Positions 9,083 through 18,422 of a stretch of 64,000 nucleotides of DNA are shown piece by piece. This stretch comes from Coralliovum pocilloporae. GTDB lineage: Bacteria > Pseudomonadota > Alphaproteobacteria > Rhizobiales > Cohaesibacteraceae. Both the position numbers and the translations under genes were made by a program. The stretch lies in contig NZ_CP132542.1 in assembly GCF_030845175.1 (NCBI RefSeq), forward strand, positions 124,001 to 188,000, read 5' to 3'. The first letter of the stretch is position 1. The number at the start of each line of letters is the position of its first letter. The notes beneath the pieces were generated by a model. That model worked only from the letters and a program-made list of their open reading frames with translations. It searched no databases and was not told the DNA's origin.

Positions 9083-10747
9083 TTAGCCAACCCAGACCTT
9101 GTTGAACTGGTGATACTGCGTCGGATGTGGAGGCCATCCGTGAACCTTCTTGGATGCAATGGTAAAGACCGGACGCCAGAACGGCTGCACCATGATTGCA
9201 TCGTCCTGAAGAATGCCTTCCACTTTTTCCATGAGTGCACGACGTTTCTCAACATCCACCTCAGCTTCAGCAGCATTAAGTGCCGCTTCCCACTCAGGAT
9301 TGTCATAGTGCGTCTCGTTCCACGGCACACCCGCACGATAGGCGAGTGACAGAACCATGGTACCAAGCGGACGGTGTGTCCAGGCGGTTGCACCAAAGGC
9401 CGTCTTGTCCCAGATTTCCCAGAACTTGGACGCTGGCAGCACATTGATGTTCAGCTTGATACCGGCTTCCGCGAGCTGATCCCTCAGGATCTCACAAACT
9501 GCCTGATGCCAAGGGCCATCCGTATTACCGGTATCAATGGTGATCTCCAGACCGTCTCCGTGACCGGCTTCAGCCAGAAGTGCCTTTGCCTTGGCAACAT
9601 CACGCTTCTGCTTGGGCAGAGCGTAATATTCCGGATGGATCGGTGCGACGTGATGATCTTCAGCTGGCGTCGCAAGACCCTGGAAGACAAGATCGTTGTA
9701 GACATCATGATCCACGGCAGCCTGGATAGCCTGACGGACTTTCTTGTTGTCAAACGGAGGCTTGTCGATCTGGAAACGCAGAATAAGCGTCTGGGCTGTC
9801 TTAGCAGCAATCACATCGCCCTCAAGAACCTTCGCAAGCTCAAGCTGCTCGATACCAAACTCGTAAATGCCATCCACGTCACCAGACGCAAATGCGGTCA
9901 GCTGGTTGTCGGCATCAAAGTTGTAGTAGTGAATTTCATCCACATAGACATCACCACCCCAATATTCACCATCACGGCGCTTGAGGATACACTTGTCTCC
10001 CACAACAAGCTCGGTCAGTTCATAAGGACCAGTACCGATCGGATTGTCGGAGAATGGCGGCTTGAAGCTCCGGTGCAGCATGGCTGTCGGGTAATTGTAA
10101 AAATTCTCCGGAATAGCCAGAGCAGCCTGCTTCAGATTAAGCCGGATGGTGTGATCGTCAATTTTCTCGACGCCCTTCTCCACCATACGCTTGGTGCCAT
10201 CTACTTCCTCGACCATTGCGCCGAAAAGGCCAATATTTGAGGAACCGATATCCGGATCGAACCAGCGGGTAATGGTAAAAACCACATCATCGGCGGTGAA
10301 ATCATCACCATTATTCCACTTCACACCCTTACGGAGTTTGAAGGTCCAGGTCTTAAGGTCATCAGATGCTTCCCAGCTTTCCGCCAGCATCGGACGGGTA
10401 ATATTGTTCGCATCTGTGAAGGTTAGGTACTCAAGAACATGACGGGACTGGTTTGCCATCTGCAGCCAAGAGTACGATGCAGGGTCTTCCATTTTCTGGA
10501 TCTGCATGGCCACCTTCAGAACGCCACCCTTTTTGGCATTCGGATCATCCGGAGCAAACGGCAGGTTATCCGCTGCCATGGCTGGCGCCGACAGTCCCGC
10601 CATCGAATAAGCCGCTGTTGCGCTGACACCCAGAAGGGCGGCAATCCGAACAAATTCACGGCGATCCATTTCGCCGGACTTCATAAGGCTCTCGGCCTCA
10701 CGAACCTTCGGATGCAAACGGCCAGTGTGGTTGTGATGAGAAGTCAT
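9083..10747 (-). CDS. peptide-type ABC transporter substrate-binding protein with Tat signal
   Basis: A 554-residue family-5 extracellular solute-binding protein. Its N-terminus has a twin-arginine motif (DRREFVRIA, about residues 28-36), a hydrophobic stretch and an AMA-AD cleavage-like site near 58. It is therefore probably exported folded by Tat, not Sec. The mature domain shows family hallmarks such as [24 protein letters not shown] and GTGPYELTE. It is the first gene of the importer operon, with a GGAGGAT box upstream of the ATG at 10747. The ligand is unknown; nearby methyltransferase, threonine and glycine-type genes make an amino-acid derivative or betaine possible. Confidence 0.92.
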   Translation of the reverse strand: MTSHHNHTGRLHPKVREAESLMKSGEMDRREFVRIAALLGVSATAAYSMAGLSAPAMAADNLPFAPDDPNAKKGGVLKVAMQIQKMEDPASYSWLQMANQSRHVLEYLTFTDANNITRPMLAESWEASDDLKTWTFKLRKGVKWNNGDDFTADDVVFTITRWFDPDIGSSNIGLFGAMVEEVDGTKRMVEKGVEKIDDHTIRLNLKQAALAIPENFYNYPTAMLHRSFKPPFSDNPIGTGPYELTELVVGDKCILKRRDGEYWGGDVYVDEIHYYNFDADNQLTAFASGDVDGIYEFGIEQLELAKVLEGDVIAAKTAQTLILRFQIDKPPFDNKKVRQAIQAAVDHDVYNDLVFQGLATPAEDHHVAPIHPEYYALPKQKRDVAKAKALLAEAGHGDGLEITIDTGNTDGPWHQAVCEILRDQLAEAGIKLNINVLPASKFWEIWDKTAFGATAWTHRPLGTMVLSLAYRAGVPWNETHYDNPEWEAALNAAEAEVDVEKRRALMEKVEGILQDDAIMVQPFWRPVFTIASKKVHGWPPHPTQYHQFNKVWVG

Positions 10748-11163
10748 ATTGGGATTTATCCTCCGCTTAACGGCAGTTAATCATGCCTTGTTCCTTCAGC
10801 GTTTTGCCGCGCTTGCCCCTCCTCCTGGTCAATAACGCGCAAAGCAAAGATCGCTTCGGCCAGAATTAAACACGCAGAAGCATTCAAAGATCAACAGTCT
10901 ATGGACAGTTTTTTTGATTTCTGTACACAATTGTCCTGATCTCGACAGACACCATCCCGTTCCCGGCAGCAACAGTTACCAGGGAAGTGCTTGCCTTTTA
11001 CAAAGCATCAAATCTACCAAACGAAATAAAGCATGAATTTCAGAATCTTATCAGATCCGCTTCGTCCATAGCAGCGCGTCACGGGTTTTTGACCGTTTCA
11101 CCAGACGCCAACCCGACCGGTCACGGCAAAAGCACTACCAGGAAAATAATCGATTCAAGCTGC
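10748..11163. other. intergenic region carrying the ABC operon promoter
   Basis: No gene is seen in these 416 bases. TTCTGTACACAATT near 10919-10932 resembles the TGTAnACA-like boxes bound by GntR/FCD regulators, and a TGTGGACAG element of similar type lies in the gap in front of the GntR gene (about 11915). This suggests, weakly, that the adjacent GntR protein controls the importer. Confidence 0.3.
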
Positions 11164-11847
11164 TCAGCGTCTAGACATCTTTGGAACATAGAGCTGGGAA
11201 TAGGCCCGACGGACGGCACTGGTTGCTTCTTCACTCCGCCGCTCGATATGACGCCTCATTGCATCAGCGGCCTGGTCCGGCGCACGTGTCTGGATCGATT
11301 CGACAATGGCACGATGATCGGTTGGTGTAACCGTTCTCCGATCTTCCATATCAATCCATCTTATATAACGAATGCGGGCGTTGATATTATCAAGCATCCT
11401 GACCAGTTCTTCATTGCCGGAAAGGCGCGCAAGCTTCAGATGGAAACACTCATCAATGCCCACCAGTTCCTTTGGCTCCAGATCGCCGGAATAATCCTTC
11501 TCCACACCATCCAGATAGGCTGACAGGTCAGCTATCGCTTCATCCGACGCCCGCTGACAGGCAAGACGTGCGGCTTCGCACTCAATCGCAGCCCTCACCT
11601 CATAGAGATCAAGGATTTCATCGGGATCGAGAGAACGACAGAAGAAGCCCTTACCGGTCTGGAATGTCAGAAACCCCTCTGCCACAAGCCGGTTCAACGC
11701 CTCACGGACCGGCGTACGACTGGCACCAAGCGTGCGCGCAAGAGCGCCCTCATTAATCCGCTCATCCGGTTTTATCTCGAACGACGCAGCCATCAGGCGC
11801 ACTTGCTCATAGATCCGGTCGACACTGCTCGGTTGTCTGGCTTCCAT
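11164..11847 (-). CDS. GntR-family regulator, FCD (FadR) subfamily
   Basis: A 227-residue regulator. The N-terminal winged helix-turn-helix (EGALARTLGASRTPVREALNRL, about residues 28-50) is typical GntR. The C-terminal all-helical FCD domain (about 95-215) shows metal/ligand-site residues in DECFHLKLARLSGN and TDHRAIVESI. FCD regulators usually sense organic acids or amino-acid-derived metabolites and repress nearby catabolic genes. It is divergent from the DadA-like oxidase (12116) and lies upstream of the peptide-type ABC operon, so either or both are likely targets. Confidence 0.9.
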   Translation of the reverse strand: MEARQPSSVDRIYEQVRLMAASFEIKPDERINEGALARTLGASRTPVREALNRLVAEGFLTFQTGKGFFCRSLDPDEILDLYEVRAAIECEAARLACQRASDEAIADLSAYLDGVEKDYSGDLEPKELVGIDECFHLKLARLSGNEELVRMLDNINARIRYIRWIDMEDRRTVTPTDHRAIVESIQTRAPDQAADAMRRHIERRSEEATSAVRRAYSQLYVPKMSRR

Positions 11848-12115
11848 TCATATTCTCTCTGTCAGCGATCAACAGTCTCAGACTACAGGCCGGACAATCA
11901 ACCGCAAAACCTATTGTGGACAGACTTGAATACGATACTTTCAACCCTGCATAACGCACAACACAGGCTTTCCTATAGCAGCAAATGCCGAACTTGCGCA
12001 GCAATTATCCAAAGCCTGCAAATTCCAATTGATCTGCAAGATGTTAAGGCGCACTCTGTCCTTGACGGCCCAGACATCAAACAGAGCGCCGAAAAGAGTA
12101 AACTGGAGTGTAGCC

Positions 12116-13369
12116 ATGTCCCGGAAACCGGCGGAGAATGTTGTCGTTATCGGTGCTGGTATCAATGGCATATCAACAGGTATCTGGCTGAGACGGGCGG
12201 GCAAAGCCGTTACAGTGATTGACAGGCTTGCCCCCGGCGAAGGTGCGTCTCATGGCAATGCCGGTATTCTGGCGGCTTGCGCGATTGTGCCTGTCACTGA
12301 ACCGGGCCTCATCACCAAAGCCCCGGGTATGGTGATCAGACCGTCTTCTCCATTGTTTCTCAAATGGCCCTATATACCGCGCATGATCCCGTGGCTGCTG
12401 CGTTATCTGTCGCACGCCAATACGGCAGATACCACCCGCATTACCAACCACCTGGCTCCTGTTGCCATGGACACAGTGGAGCAGCACAAGGCGCTGGCCG
12501 AAAATACAGAAGCGGAGCACTGGCTGCAGGAGTCAGACTATGTTTTTGCCTACGCCTCCGCCGAAGCCCATGAAAAGGACCGGTTTGGCTGGAGCTTGAG
12601 AGAACAGGCGGGCTTTCAGCCACAAATTCTCGATGGCGATGACGTCCGGGCCTATGATCCGAATTTCGGGCCCTCCGTCAATCGACTGGTCGTTATGGGG
12701 CAGCATGGCTATGTGCGCAGCCCAGGTCTTTATGTAAAAGCTCTGGCCAAACATTTTGAAGCACTGGGCGGCACACTCGTCAAAGCCGATGTGAAAGACT
12801 TCGACATCACAGATGGTACAGTCAAAGCGGCTCTCACCGATCAGGGACGCTTCCCCTGCGACGCTCTTGTCCTCGCCACCGGGGCCTGGTCAAAAGCCCT
12901 GACGCAGAAGTTGGGCCTGACTGTACCTCTTGAAAGTGAACGCGGCTATCATGTCATCCTCAAAAACGCCCGTGGCGGCCCCAAGGTCCCGAGCATGATT
13001 GCAGCATCAAAATTCGTTGCAACACCAATGGAAGATGGTCTTCGCTGTGCCGGGCTGGTGGAATTTGGCGGCCTCGAAGCCTCCCCGTCAACAGCTCCAA
13101 TCGAACTGCTTATGCGTGGTGTTCGCACGGCCTTCCCGCAAATTGACTATGACGAGACCGAAGAATGGCTTGGCCATCGCCCTGCTCCGACCGACAGCCT
13201 GCCACTGATAGGTGAGCTCAACAGCTGCAAGGGTGCCTATACCGCCTTCGGTCATCAGCATATCGGCCTGACCTGTGGCGCGAAGACCGGCAGACTGGTC
13301 GCCGACATGATTGCAGACAAAGGCATCAATCTGGACATGAAACCTTACGACCCGAACCGGTTCAGATAA
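12116..13369 (+). CDS. DadA/glycine-oxidase-like FAD-dependent oxidoreductase
   Basis: A 417-residue flavoenzyme of the DAO family. The N-terminal ADP-binding motif is VVVIGAGINGISTGIWL, followed by GASHGNAGILAAC, where DadA-type proteins bind flavin. A C-terminal HQHIGLTCGAKTGRLVADMI segment closes the FAD site. It probably oxidises the C-N bond of an amino acid or N-methyl amino acid (D-amino acid, sarcosine or glycine type). The start at 12116 has GGAG about nine bases upstream; the longer frame begins 87 bases earlier and lacks homology. It is divergent from the GntR/FCD regulator, which probably controls it. Confidence 0.88.
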   Translation: MSRKPAENVVVIGAGINGISTGIWLRRAGKAVTVIDRLAPGEGASHGNAGILAACAIVPVTEPGLITKAPGMVIRPSSPLFLKWPYIPRMIPWLLRYLSHANTADTTRITNHLAPVAMDTVEQHKALAENTEAEHWLQESDYVFAYASAEAHEKDRFGWSLREQAGFQPQILDGDDVRAYDPNFGPSVNRLVVMGQHGYVRSPGLYVKALAKHFEALGGTLVKADVKDFDITDGTVKAALTDQGRFPCDALVLATGAWSKALTQKLGLTVPLESERGYHVILKNARGGPKVPSMIAASKFVATPMEDGLRCAGLVEFGGLEASPSTAPIELLMRGVRTAFPQIDYDETEEWLGHRPAPTDSLPLIGELNSCKGAYTAFGHQHIGLTCGAKTGRLVADMIADKGINLDMKPYDPNRFR

Positions 13370-13375
13370 AAAGGC

Positions 13376-13543
13376 TTAGCTGAAAAAGGCAGGTTTCAGG
13401 GCAAGAAGAGCCACCACAATCAGCAATCCGCCAACGGCAAGCTTCCAGGCGTCCTGCCTGCGCTCAAGACCGGGCCAGCCGAGGGGTTTGATGATCTGAA
13501 TTGCAGCCATGGCCGCAAGCACCAGCATAACAACCTTGGTCAC
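13376..13543 (-). CDS. small two-helix membrane protein, unknown function
   Basis: A 55-residue frame read leftward from a GTG at 13543, with GGAGAG six bases upstream. It has two hydrophobic stretches (about residues 4-18 and 37-53) separated by a polar turn (GWPGLERRQDAW). It follows the acyl-CoA dehydrogenase gene by about 100 bases in the same direction. The ribosome binding site, clean two-helix layout and lack of frame conflict support it. Function is not recognisable. Confidence 0.6.
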   Translation of the reverse strand: MTKVVMLVLAAMAAIQIIKPLGWPGLERRQDAWKLAVGGLLIVVALLALKPAFFS

Positions 13544-13644
13544 AAGGCTCTCCGTCTGTTGAAGTGACTTGCGGAGTTATACACGTCCCTGTCGGATTCG
13601 TCCGTACGATTTTTCACCCAGGAGATTTCAGAGAACTGACGCCA

Positions 13645-14850
13645 CTACTCCGCAGCTTCCTGAATGAGGTAACCGTCTCGTGTCTGCGGCAGTTTCCGGT
13701 TCAGAATCCGACCTGCAATCAGATTACGCAACATCTCGGCAGTTCCCCCGCCAATCGTAAACATCCGGGCATCCCGCACCATACGCTCCATAGGCAGATT
13801 GCGGGAATAGCCCATGGCACCGTGCATCTGCAGGGCGTCATTCGTCACCTTGATAGCCATTTCAGACGCCATCAGCTTGGCCTGGGCCGCCAGCATCGGG
13901 TCCGGAAACCCTGACGGGTCTTGCTGAGCACTTGCAGCTGCATGCCACAACATCAGACGTGCTGCATCGATCCGGGTTTTCATATCGGCCAGAGACCACT
14001 GCAACCCCTGAAATTCACAGATGGGGCGACCGAATTGCTCCCGGTGCTGAGAATAGTCCAGCGCCTGATCAAAAGCGCCCTGCGCAAGACCCAGCGCAAC
14101 AGTACCCGCACCGACGCGCTGGCCGTTATAGGCCGTCATCAGACCGGCAAATCCATGACGAATACCTTCCGGGGGAAGAATAATCCTGTCCTCTGGCAAC
14201 CAGAGATCCTGACAATGTATCTCCGTCTCCGGAATACCGCGCAAGCCCATGGCAGGCTCACGACGTCCCACAATGAGGCCCTGATCCTGCCCCCGAACCG
14301 CAAGAAAACCGGCAATGCCATAATCCACATTGCCGTCTGACAATCGGGCGAAGATCAAATGCAGACGAGATACTCCACCGCCGGTGATCCAGTGCTTTGT
14401 TCCATTCAGAACATAACCATTGCCACGCTTTTCAGCAGTTGTGGTCATATCCGTAGCCGCACTGCCCGCGTCCGGCTCTGTTATGCAGATTGCCGGTTTA
14501 TCACCTGACAGCACCAGATCAGCAGCTAAGCGTTTCTGCGCTTCAGAGCCATAACGCATAATGGCGCCGATCGCCCCCATATTGGCTTCAACCGCAATTC
14601 GTGCCGTAACACCGCAGACGCGCGCCAGCTCTTCAACAACCAAGATAGCATCAAGATAGGAACGCCCCTGCCCGCCATAAGCAGCCGGAACCGTCATTCC
14701 CATGAAACCCGCATCCTTCAGGCAGGCCACATTGTCCCACGGGTAGGCCTCTGATGCATCAATCCCGGCAGCCCGGTCAGCAAAGACCTCACGCGCCAGA
14801 GATTGCGCCTTGTCTCGAAGCGCACATTGCGCTGGTGTCAGTTCAAACAT
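13645..14850 (-). CDS. acyl-CoA dehydrogenase family protein
   Basis: A 401-residue FAD-dependent alpha,beta-dehydrogenase of acyl-CoA thioesters. The N-terminal helical domain, the middle beta-domain (AICITEPDAGSAATDM, KHWITGGGVSRL) and the C-terminal four-helix domain (QREQ-type QHREQFGRPICEFQGLQWSLADM; LQMHGAMGYSRNLPMERMVRDARM) are all present. At the position where medium- and short-chain enzymes carry the catalytic Glu of YEGT, this protein reads IGGGTAEM, so that base is absent; catalysis must use a Glu elsewhere, as in isovaleryl-CoA-type enzymes, or the reaction differs. It sits alone with the small membrane gene, and no partner acyl-CoA genes are near. Confidence 0.88.
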   Translation of the reverse strand: MFELTPAQCALRDKAQSLAREVFADRAAGIDASEAYPWDNVACLKDAGFMGMTVPAAYGGQGRSYLDAILVVEELARVCGVTARIAVEANMGAIGAIMRYGSEAQKRLAADLVLSGDKPAICITEPDAGSAATDMTTTAEKRGNGYVLNGTKHWITGGGVSRLHLIFARLSDGNVDYGIAGFLAVRGQDQGLIVGRREPAMGLRGIPETEIHCQDLWLPEDRIILPPEGIRHGFAGLMTAYNGQRVGAGTVALGLAQGAFDQALDYSQHREQFGRPICEFQGLQWSLADMKTRIDAARLMLWHAAASAQQDPSGFPDPMLAAQAKLMASEMAIKVTNDALQMHGAMGYSRNLPMERMVRDARMFTIGGGTAEMLRNLIAGRILNRKLPQTRDGYLIQEAAE

Positions 14851-15021
14851 ACTTCCCCCAAAGTGTCGTTTGATCCGGTGTACCGGTGTTAAACAGAATT
14901 TCTGCTCCCAAACTCAGCCAAACCTTTGCCATCAAGAGAAACAGCAGGTCAGACAGCGCCAGGAGCACGCGACTGGTCGACTGTAACAAAGAGCGATTAT
15001 TGAGGAAAATTGATACATATA

Positions 15022-15044
15022 TTTATAATCTTCAGAATTATAAA
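15022..15044. repeat. AT-rich inverted repeat upstream of tupB
   Basis: TTTATAAT (15022-15029) is mirrored by ATTATAAA (15037-15044) around CTTCAGA. It lies in the 298-base gap between the acyl-CoA dehydrogenase and tup genes, about 105 bases before tupB. It may be a promoter or binding site; nothing else is seen in the gap except the operator-like element at 15110. Confidence 0.4.
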
Positions 15045-15109
15045 AGATAAATTCAAACTACCGCCCCATTACCCAATCTGAGAAATCTCTCTGGACGCAA
15101 ATCTGTAAA

Positions 15110-15129
15110 TTATGCATAGTATCGTAAAA
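15110..15129. promoter_or_regulatory. candidate operator for the tungstate regulator in front of tupB
   Basis: On the minus strand this element reads TTTTACGATACTATGCATAA, 14 of 20 positions identical to the perfect palindrome TTTTGCATGATTATGCAAAA at 18423-18442 beside the HTH-PBP regulator gene. It ends 19 bases before the tupB start codon. The likeness suggests one regulator binds both places. Confidence 0.55.
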
Positions 15130-15148
15130 TTTGCAGGATAATTCCAGA

Positions 15149-15856
15149 ATGCAGGATTTCAGCGCGGCATTTCTCTTGGCATTTCAGCTCGTCTGGCAGC
15201 TTGATTCGACTCTGGTCGAGATTGTCGGCCTGTCCCTGCATGTGAGCCTGTCCGCACTTGTTCTCGCCTGCCTGTTCGGCCTGCCTGCCGGAGCTGTTCT
15301 GGCAATTTTCCCCATACCGTTCCGAGGAACCATCATCGTGATGGTCAACGCCCTGATGGGACTGCCGCCGGTGGTCGTTGGCTTGCTGGTCTATCTGGCA
15401 CTGTCACGGGCGGGGCCGCTGGGTTGGCTGGCGCTGCTTTATTCCCCCACGGCAATGATTATCGCCCAGACCCTTTTGATCACGCCCATTATCGCGGCCC
15501 TGTCTCGTCAGGTTCTGGCAGATTTGCACGAAGAATATGACGAACTGCTGCGCTCCATGAATGTCCCGGCCTACAAGGCGATTGGAACATTGATCTGGGA
15601 CGGGCGCTTCAGCCTTTCAACAGTCGCCCTTGCCGGTTTTGGGCGCGCTATAGCAGAAGTCGGAGCTGTCATGATCGTCGGTGGCAACATCGACCACCTG
15701 ACCCGGGTCATGACAACGGCAATCGCACTTGAAACATCCAAGGGCGAACTGGCTCTGGCCCTCGCTCTGGGGCTTATCCTTGTGACCCTCGCAATGCTGA
15801 TCAACGGCCTTGTCTCGGTGCTGAATCAGGTGGGAGCACGCTATGCAAATGCCTGA
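15149..15856 (+). CDS. tupB: tungstate ABC transporter permease
   Basis: A 235-residue inner-membrane permease of the TupB type, with about five or six hydrophobic helices and the cytoplasmic EAA-like segment MNVPAYKAIGTLIWDGRFSLSTVALAGFG split by the usual conserved Gly. The ATG at 15149 is preferred over an upstream TTG because AGGA lies ten bases ahead. Its stop overlaps the ATPase start by 14 bases, so the three tup genes form one operon. Substrate assignment rests on the whole cassette: a TupA-type binding protein and a TupR-like regulator. Molybdate cannot be excluded. Confidence 0.88.
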   Translation: MQDFSAAFLLAFQLVWQLDSTLVEIVGLSLHVSLSALVLACLFGLPAGAVLAIFPIPFRGTIIVMVNALMGLPPVVVGLLVYLALSRAGPLGWLALLYSPTAMIIAQTLLITPIIAALSRQVLADLHEEYDELLRSMNVPAYKAIGTLIWDGRFSLSTVALAGFGRAIAEVGAVMIVGGNIDHLTRVMTTAIALETSKGELALALALGLILVTLAMLINGLVSVLNQVGARYANA

Positions 15857-16589
15857 AGCAAGCGTGAGAACATCTGACACAGGCAGCCTGCTGCCGCTCA
15901 CGCTGTCCGATATCTGTCTCAGGCTGAACGGAACCGTATTGCTGAAGTCAGTTTCACTCACGCTTGACCAGCCCTGCAAGACGGTCATCCTCGGCGCCAA
16001 TGGCGCGGGAAAAAGCCTTCTCCTGAGGGTCATGCATGGCTTGATCGCCCCCACATCCGGCACAATCCGGTGGAATGGCCAACAGGCTGATGAGACGATA
16101 CGCAAACGTCAGGCCATGCTGTTTCAGCGCCCTGTCCTGCTTCGTCGCAGTGTCGCGGCAAACATTGACTATGCGCTGTCTCTGGCAGACAACACAGACC
16201 CGCACCGACGCGACCAGCTTCTGGACGATGCGGGGCTTCTGCCCTTTGCAAAACAACCGGCCAGACGCCTCTCAGGCGGCGAACAACAAAGACTGGCACT
16301 GGCTCGTGCACTAGCAATCAACCCCGACATCCTGTTTCTTGATGAACCCACATCCAATCTTGATCCTGCATCAACAGCCCGTTTCGAACGCAGTCTCGAC
16401 AGAACCAACAAAGCCGGAACAACCGTTGTCCTTGTGACACACGACATCAATCAGGCCAAACGCCTCGCCGACCAGATCATCTTCCTGCATCAGGGGGAAA
16501 TCATCGAGCAGGCACCTGCACAGAGCTTCTTCCGTGCTCCTAAGTCGGATATTGCCCGCCGCTATATCTGCGGTGAACTTTTGACATAA
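15843..16589 (+). CDS. tupC: tungstate ABC transporter ATP-binding protein
   Basis: A 248-residue cytoplasmic ATPase with Walker A (GANGAGKS, about residues 51-58), signature LSGGEQQRLALARAL, Walker B (ILFLDEPTSNLD) and the H-loop (VLVTHD). It energises the TupB permease. Translation is coupled to tupB by a 14-base overlap, and GGGAG precedes the start by six bases. No C-terminal molybdate-binding TOBE domain is present, in contrast to ModC, which favours the Tup assignment. Confidence 0.9.
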   Translation: MQMPEASVRTSDTGSLLPLTLSDICLRLNGTVLLKSVSLTLDQPCKTVILGANGAGKSLLLRVMHGLIAPTSGTIRWNGQQADETIRKRQAMLFQRPVLLRRSVAANIDYALSLADNTDPHRRDQLLDDAGLLPFAKQPARRLSGGEQQRLALARALAINPDILFLDEPTSNLDPASTARFERSLDRTNKAGTTVVLVTHDINQAKRLADQIIFLHQGEIIEQAPAQSFFRAPKSDIARRYICGELLT

Positions 16590-16615
16590 CACTTCCGAAC
16601 CGGAGACACCAATCC

Positions 16616-17461
16616 ATGCATCTCGATCAATCACTCGCAACACTGTGCCGGTCAACGTTTGTCGCCTGTACCATTGCCGCGCTTTTACAGATGCCCCTTC
16701 TGCAGGAAGCAGAGGCAGGCGAGATCATTGTGCAGTCGACCACATCGACGGCCAATTCCGGCCTCTATGATCATCTTCTGCCGATCTTTGAAGCCAGGAC
16801 AGGCATAAAGGTTCGCGTCGTCGCTGTCGGCACCGGTCAGGCCATCAAGAATGCCCGTAATGGCGATGCGGATGTCCTGCTTGTCCATGCCAAAGATGCA
16901 GAAGAGCAATTTGTCAAAGATGGCTTCGGAACTGTCCGACATGATCTCATGTATAACGACTTTGTTCTTGTCGGTCCCGCTTCAGATCCCGCAGCTCTGG
17001 GTGGATTACCAAACCCGCACAACGCATTGTCAAAAATAGAAAAAACAAAATCAGTCTTCGCTTCCAGAGGCGACAATTCCGGAACACACAAAAAAGAGCT
17101 GAAACTGTGGGCCGCAGCGTCCCTTGATCCGTCTGCTGCAAGCGGCACGTGGTACAGGGAAACAGGGTCAGGCATGGGGGCAACGCTGAATGTGGCCATC
17201 GGCATGAACGCCTATACGCTGACTGACCGCGCAACCTGGATCAGCTTCGGCAACAAGGCCGACCACAGGATTCTTGTTGAAGGCGACCCGGCCCTGTTCA
17301 ATCAATATGGCATCATTCTGGTCAGCAAGGACCGTCACAGCCACGTCAACGAGGAGGATGGTACAGCATTCGTCAACTGGATGCTGTCAGAGGAAGGCCA
17401 GTCAGCAATCGCAGCCTACAGGCGCGACGGAAAACAGCTTTTCTTCCCGAATGCCAATTAG
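16616..17461 (+). CDS. tupA: tungstate-binding periplasmic protein
   Basis: A 281-residue substrate-binding protein of the TupA/PBP-like family. It has an N-terminal signal (hydrophobic about residues 14-30, ending near EAEAGE). The mature protein begins with the TupA-type binding motif TTSTANSGLYDHLLPIF, whose Thr/Ser residues bind the oxyanion, and continues with VRVVAVGTGQAIKNARNGDADVLLVH and SRGDNSGTHKKE. It is the third gene of tupBCA, with GGAG nine bases before the ATG, followed by a strong hairpin. The cell would use tungstate or molybdate for pterin enzymes; the island encodes one such enzyme. Confidence 0.92.
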   Translation: MHLDQSLATLCRSTFVACTIAALLQMPLLQEAEAGEIIVQSTTSTANSGLYDHLLPIFEARTGIKVRVVAVGTGQAIKNARNGDADVLLVHAKDAEEQFVKDGFGTVRHDLMYNDFVLVGPASDPAALGGLPNPHNALSKIEKTKSVFASRGDNSGTHKKELKLWAAASLDPSAASGTWYRETGSGMGATLNVAIGMNAYTLTDRATWISFGNKADHRILVEGDPALFNQYGIILVSKDRHSHVNEEDGTAFVNWMLSEEGQSAIAAYRRDGKQLFFPNAN

Positions 17462-17470
17462 GCCGTAGCC

Positions 17471-17492
17471 TGGGGCCCAAATCTGGGCCCCA
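17471..17492. terminator. hairpin between tupA and the convergent regulator gene
   Basis: TGGGGCCCA (17471-17479) pairs perfectly with TGGGCCCCA (17484-17492) around a four-base loop. It sits ten bases past tupA and 22 bases past the stop of the convergent regulator gene, so it can serve both directions. There is no long U-tract on either strand. Confidence 0.65.
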
Positions 17493-17513
17493 CAGTTGGA
17501 TCGATGACTCAAT

Positions 17514-18398
17514 TCATCCGTTCCAGTGAACCCGGCCAAAGTCTGACAGGTCATAACCCGTCAGGCTGTCAGCCCGGGCTTTGAACAGATCCGACTGGCA
17601 GTAAGACCAGAAGGTCTGGAAAGGCTCTTCAAACCAGTGCCGTCGGCTGATCAGAAGGTCAAACCGCTCTTCAACAATCGGAACGAAAGCCAGCCCCAAC
17701 TGGTTGGCCACACTTTTGAGCCCGAAGGTCACATCGACCTGCCCTTCCCGCAGGGCCAAGGCAGCATCAAACTCAGTATGTGCGATGATGGATGGTTTTG
17801 CTGCGGACTCTTCTATTCCATTGTCTCGCAAGAGATGACTGAGAAGAACCTGCGTGCCTGTCCCGTCCGCGCGTCCAGCGAGCCTAAGTCCGGTGATATC
17901 CGACAAAGATCTGATATGGTCTGCTTTGTCTGGATTGATCACAAGGCCGCGGCTGCGTTTGGCCCATTCCACAAGCACCACATCCTGACCGGCAAACCGG
18001 GCGCTGACAGATGCTACATTCCATGTCCGAGATACTGCATCAAACAGATGCAGAGCAGTTCCGCTTCCCTGATGCAGCGCAAAGCGCTCAAGTCCGTCTC
18101 CACTGCCGCTGAACCCCATAGCCAGGTTCGTACCAGACTCCCTCAGCGCCCACTCGAGCAGCGGGTCATGACTGCCCAGGAGAATCGGCGGCAGGTCTTC
18201 TGGAGACCTGCGCGCACTGGAGTGCTTTCCACCGGAGCTGTTCTCCTCAAGCCAGGTCTCCACAGCATCTTTCGGGAAAAGAAGCTTGCCCATGGCCCGT
18301 GTACACGGAACCACGCCAGAAGCAGCAAGATCATAGACCTTGCGTTCCTTGATCCTCAGGAACTCAGCCAATTCTTTAGTGGTGAAGAACTCGGACAT
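17514..18398 (-). CDS. helix-turn-helix regulator with periplasmic-binding-protein-like domain (TupR/ModE-type)
   Basis: A 294-residue cytoplasmic protein. Residues 1-55 form an excisionase/MerR-like helix-turn-helix (FFTTKELAEFLRIKERKVYDLAASGVVP gives the fold). Residues of about 70-290 form a molybdate/tungstate-binding-protein-like domain (PBP-like, related to COG1910), with MGFSGSGDGLERFALHQGSG and GRADGTGTQVLLSHLL. It presumably senses tungstate or molybdate and controls tupBCA, which it faces convergently. The ATG at 18398 begins the helix-turn-helix; a longer frame to 18458 would cross the palindrome at 18423-18442. Such fusions typically neighbour oxyanion transporters. Confidence 0.85.
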   Translation of the reverse strand: MSEFFTTKELAEFLRIKERKVYDLAASGVVPCTRAMGKLLFPKDAVETWLEENSSGGKHSSARRSPEDLPPILLGSHDPLLEWALRESGTNLAMGFSGSGDGLERFALHQGSGTALHLFDAVSRTWNVASVSARFAGQDVVLVEWAKRSRGLVINPDKADHIRSLSDITGLRLAGRADGTGTQVLLSHLLRDNGIEESAAKPSIIAHTEFDAALALREGQVDVTFGLKSVANQLGLAFVPIVEERFDLLISRRHWFEEPFQTFWSYCQSDLFKARADSLTGYDLSDFGRVHWNG

Positions 18399-18422
18399 AA
18401 ACTCGCTCGGCAAGAATGAACT

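Noticed and set aside
9374-10240. Rightward 288-codon frame antisense to the solute-binding protein
   Set aside because: Shadow frame; the minus-strand gene has clear family motifs over the whole length.
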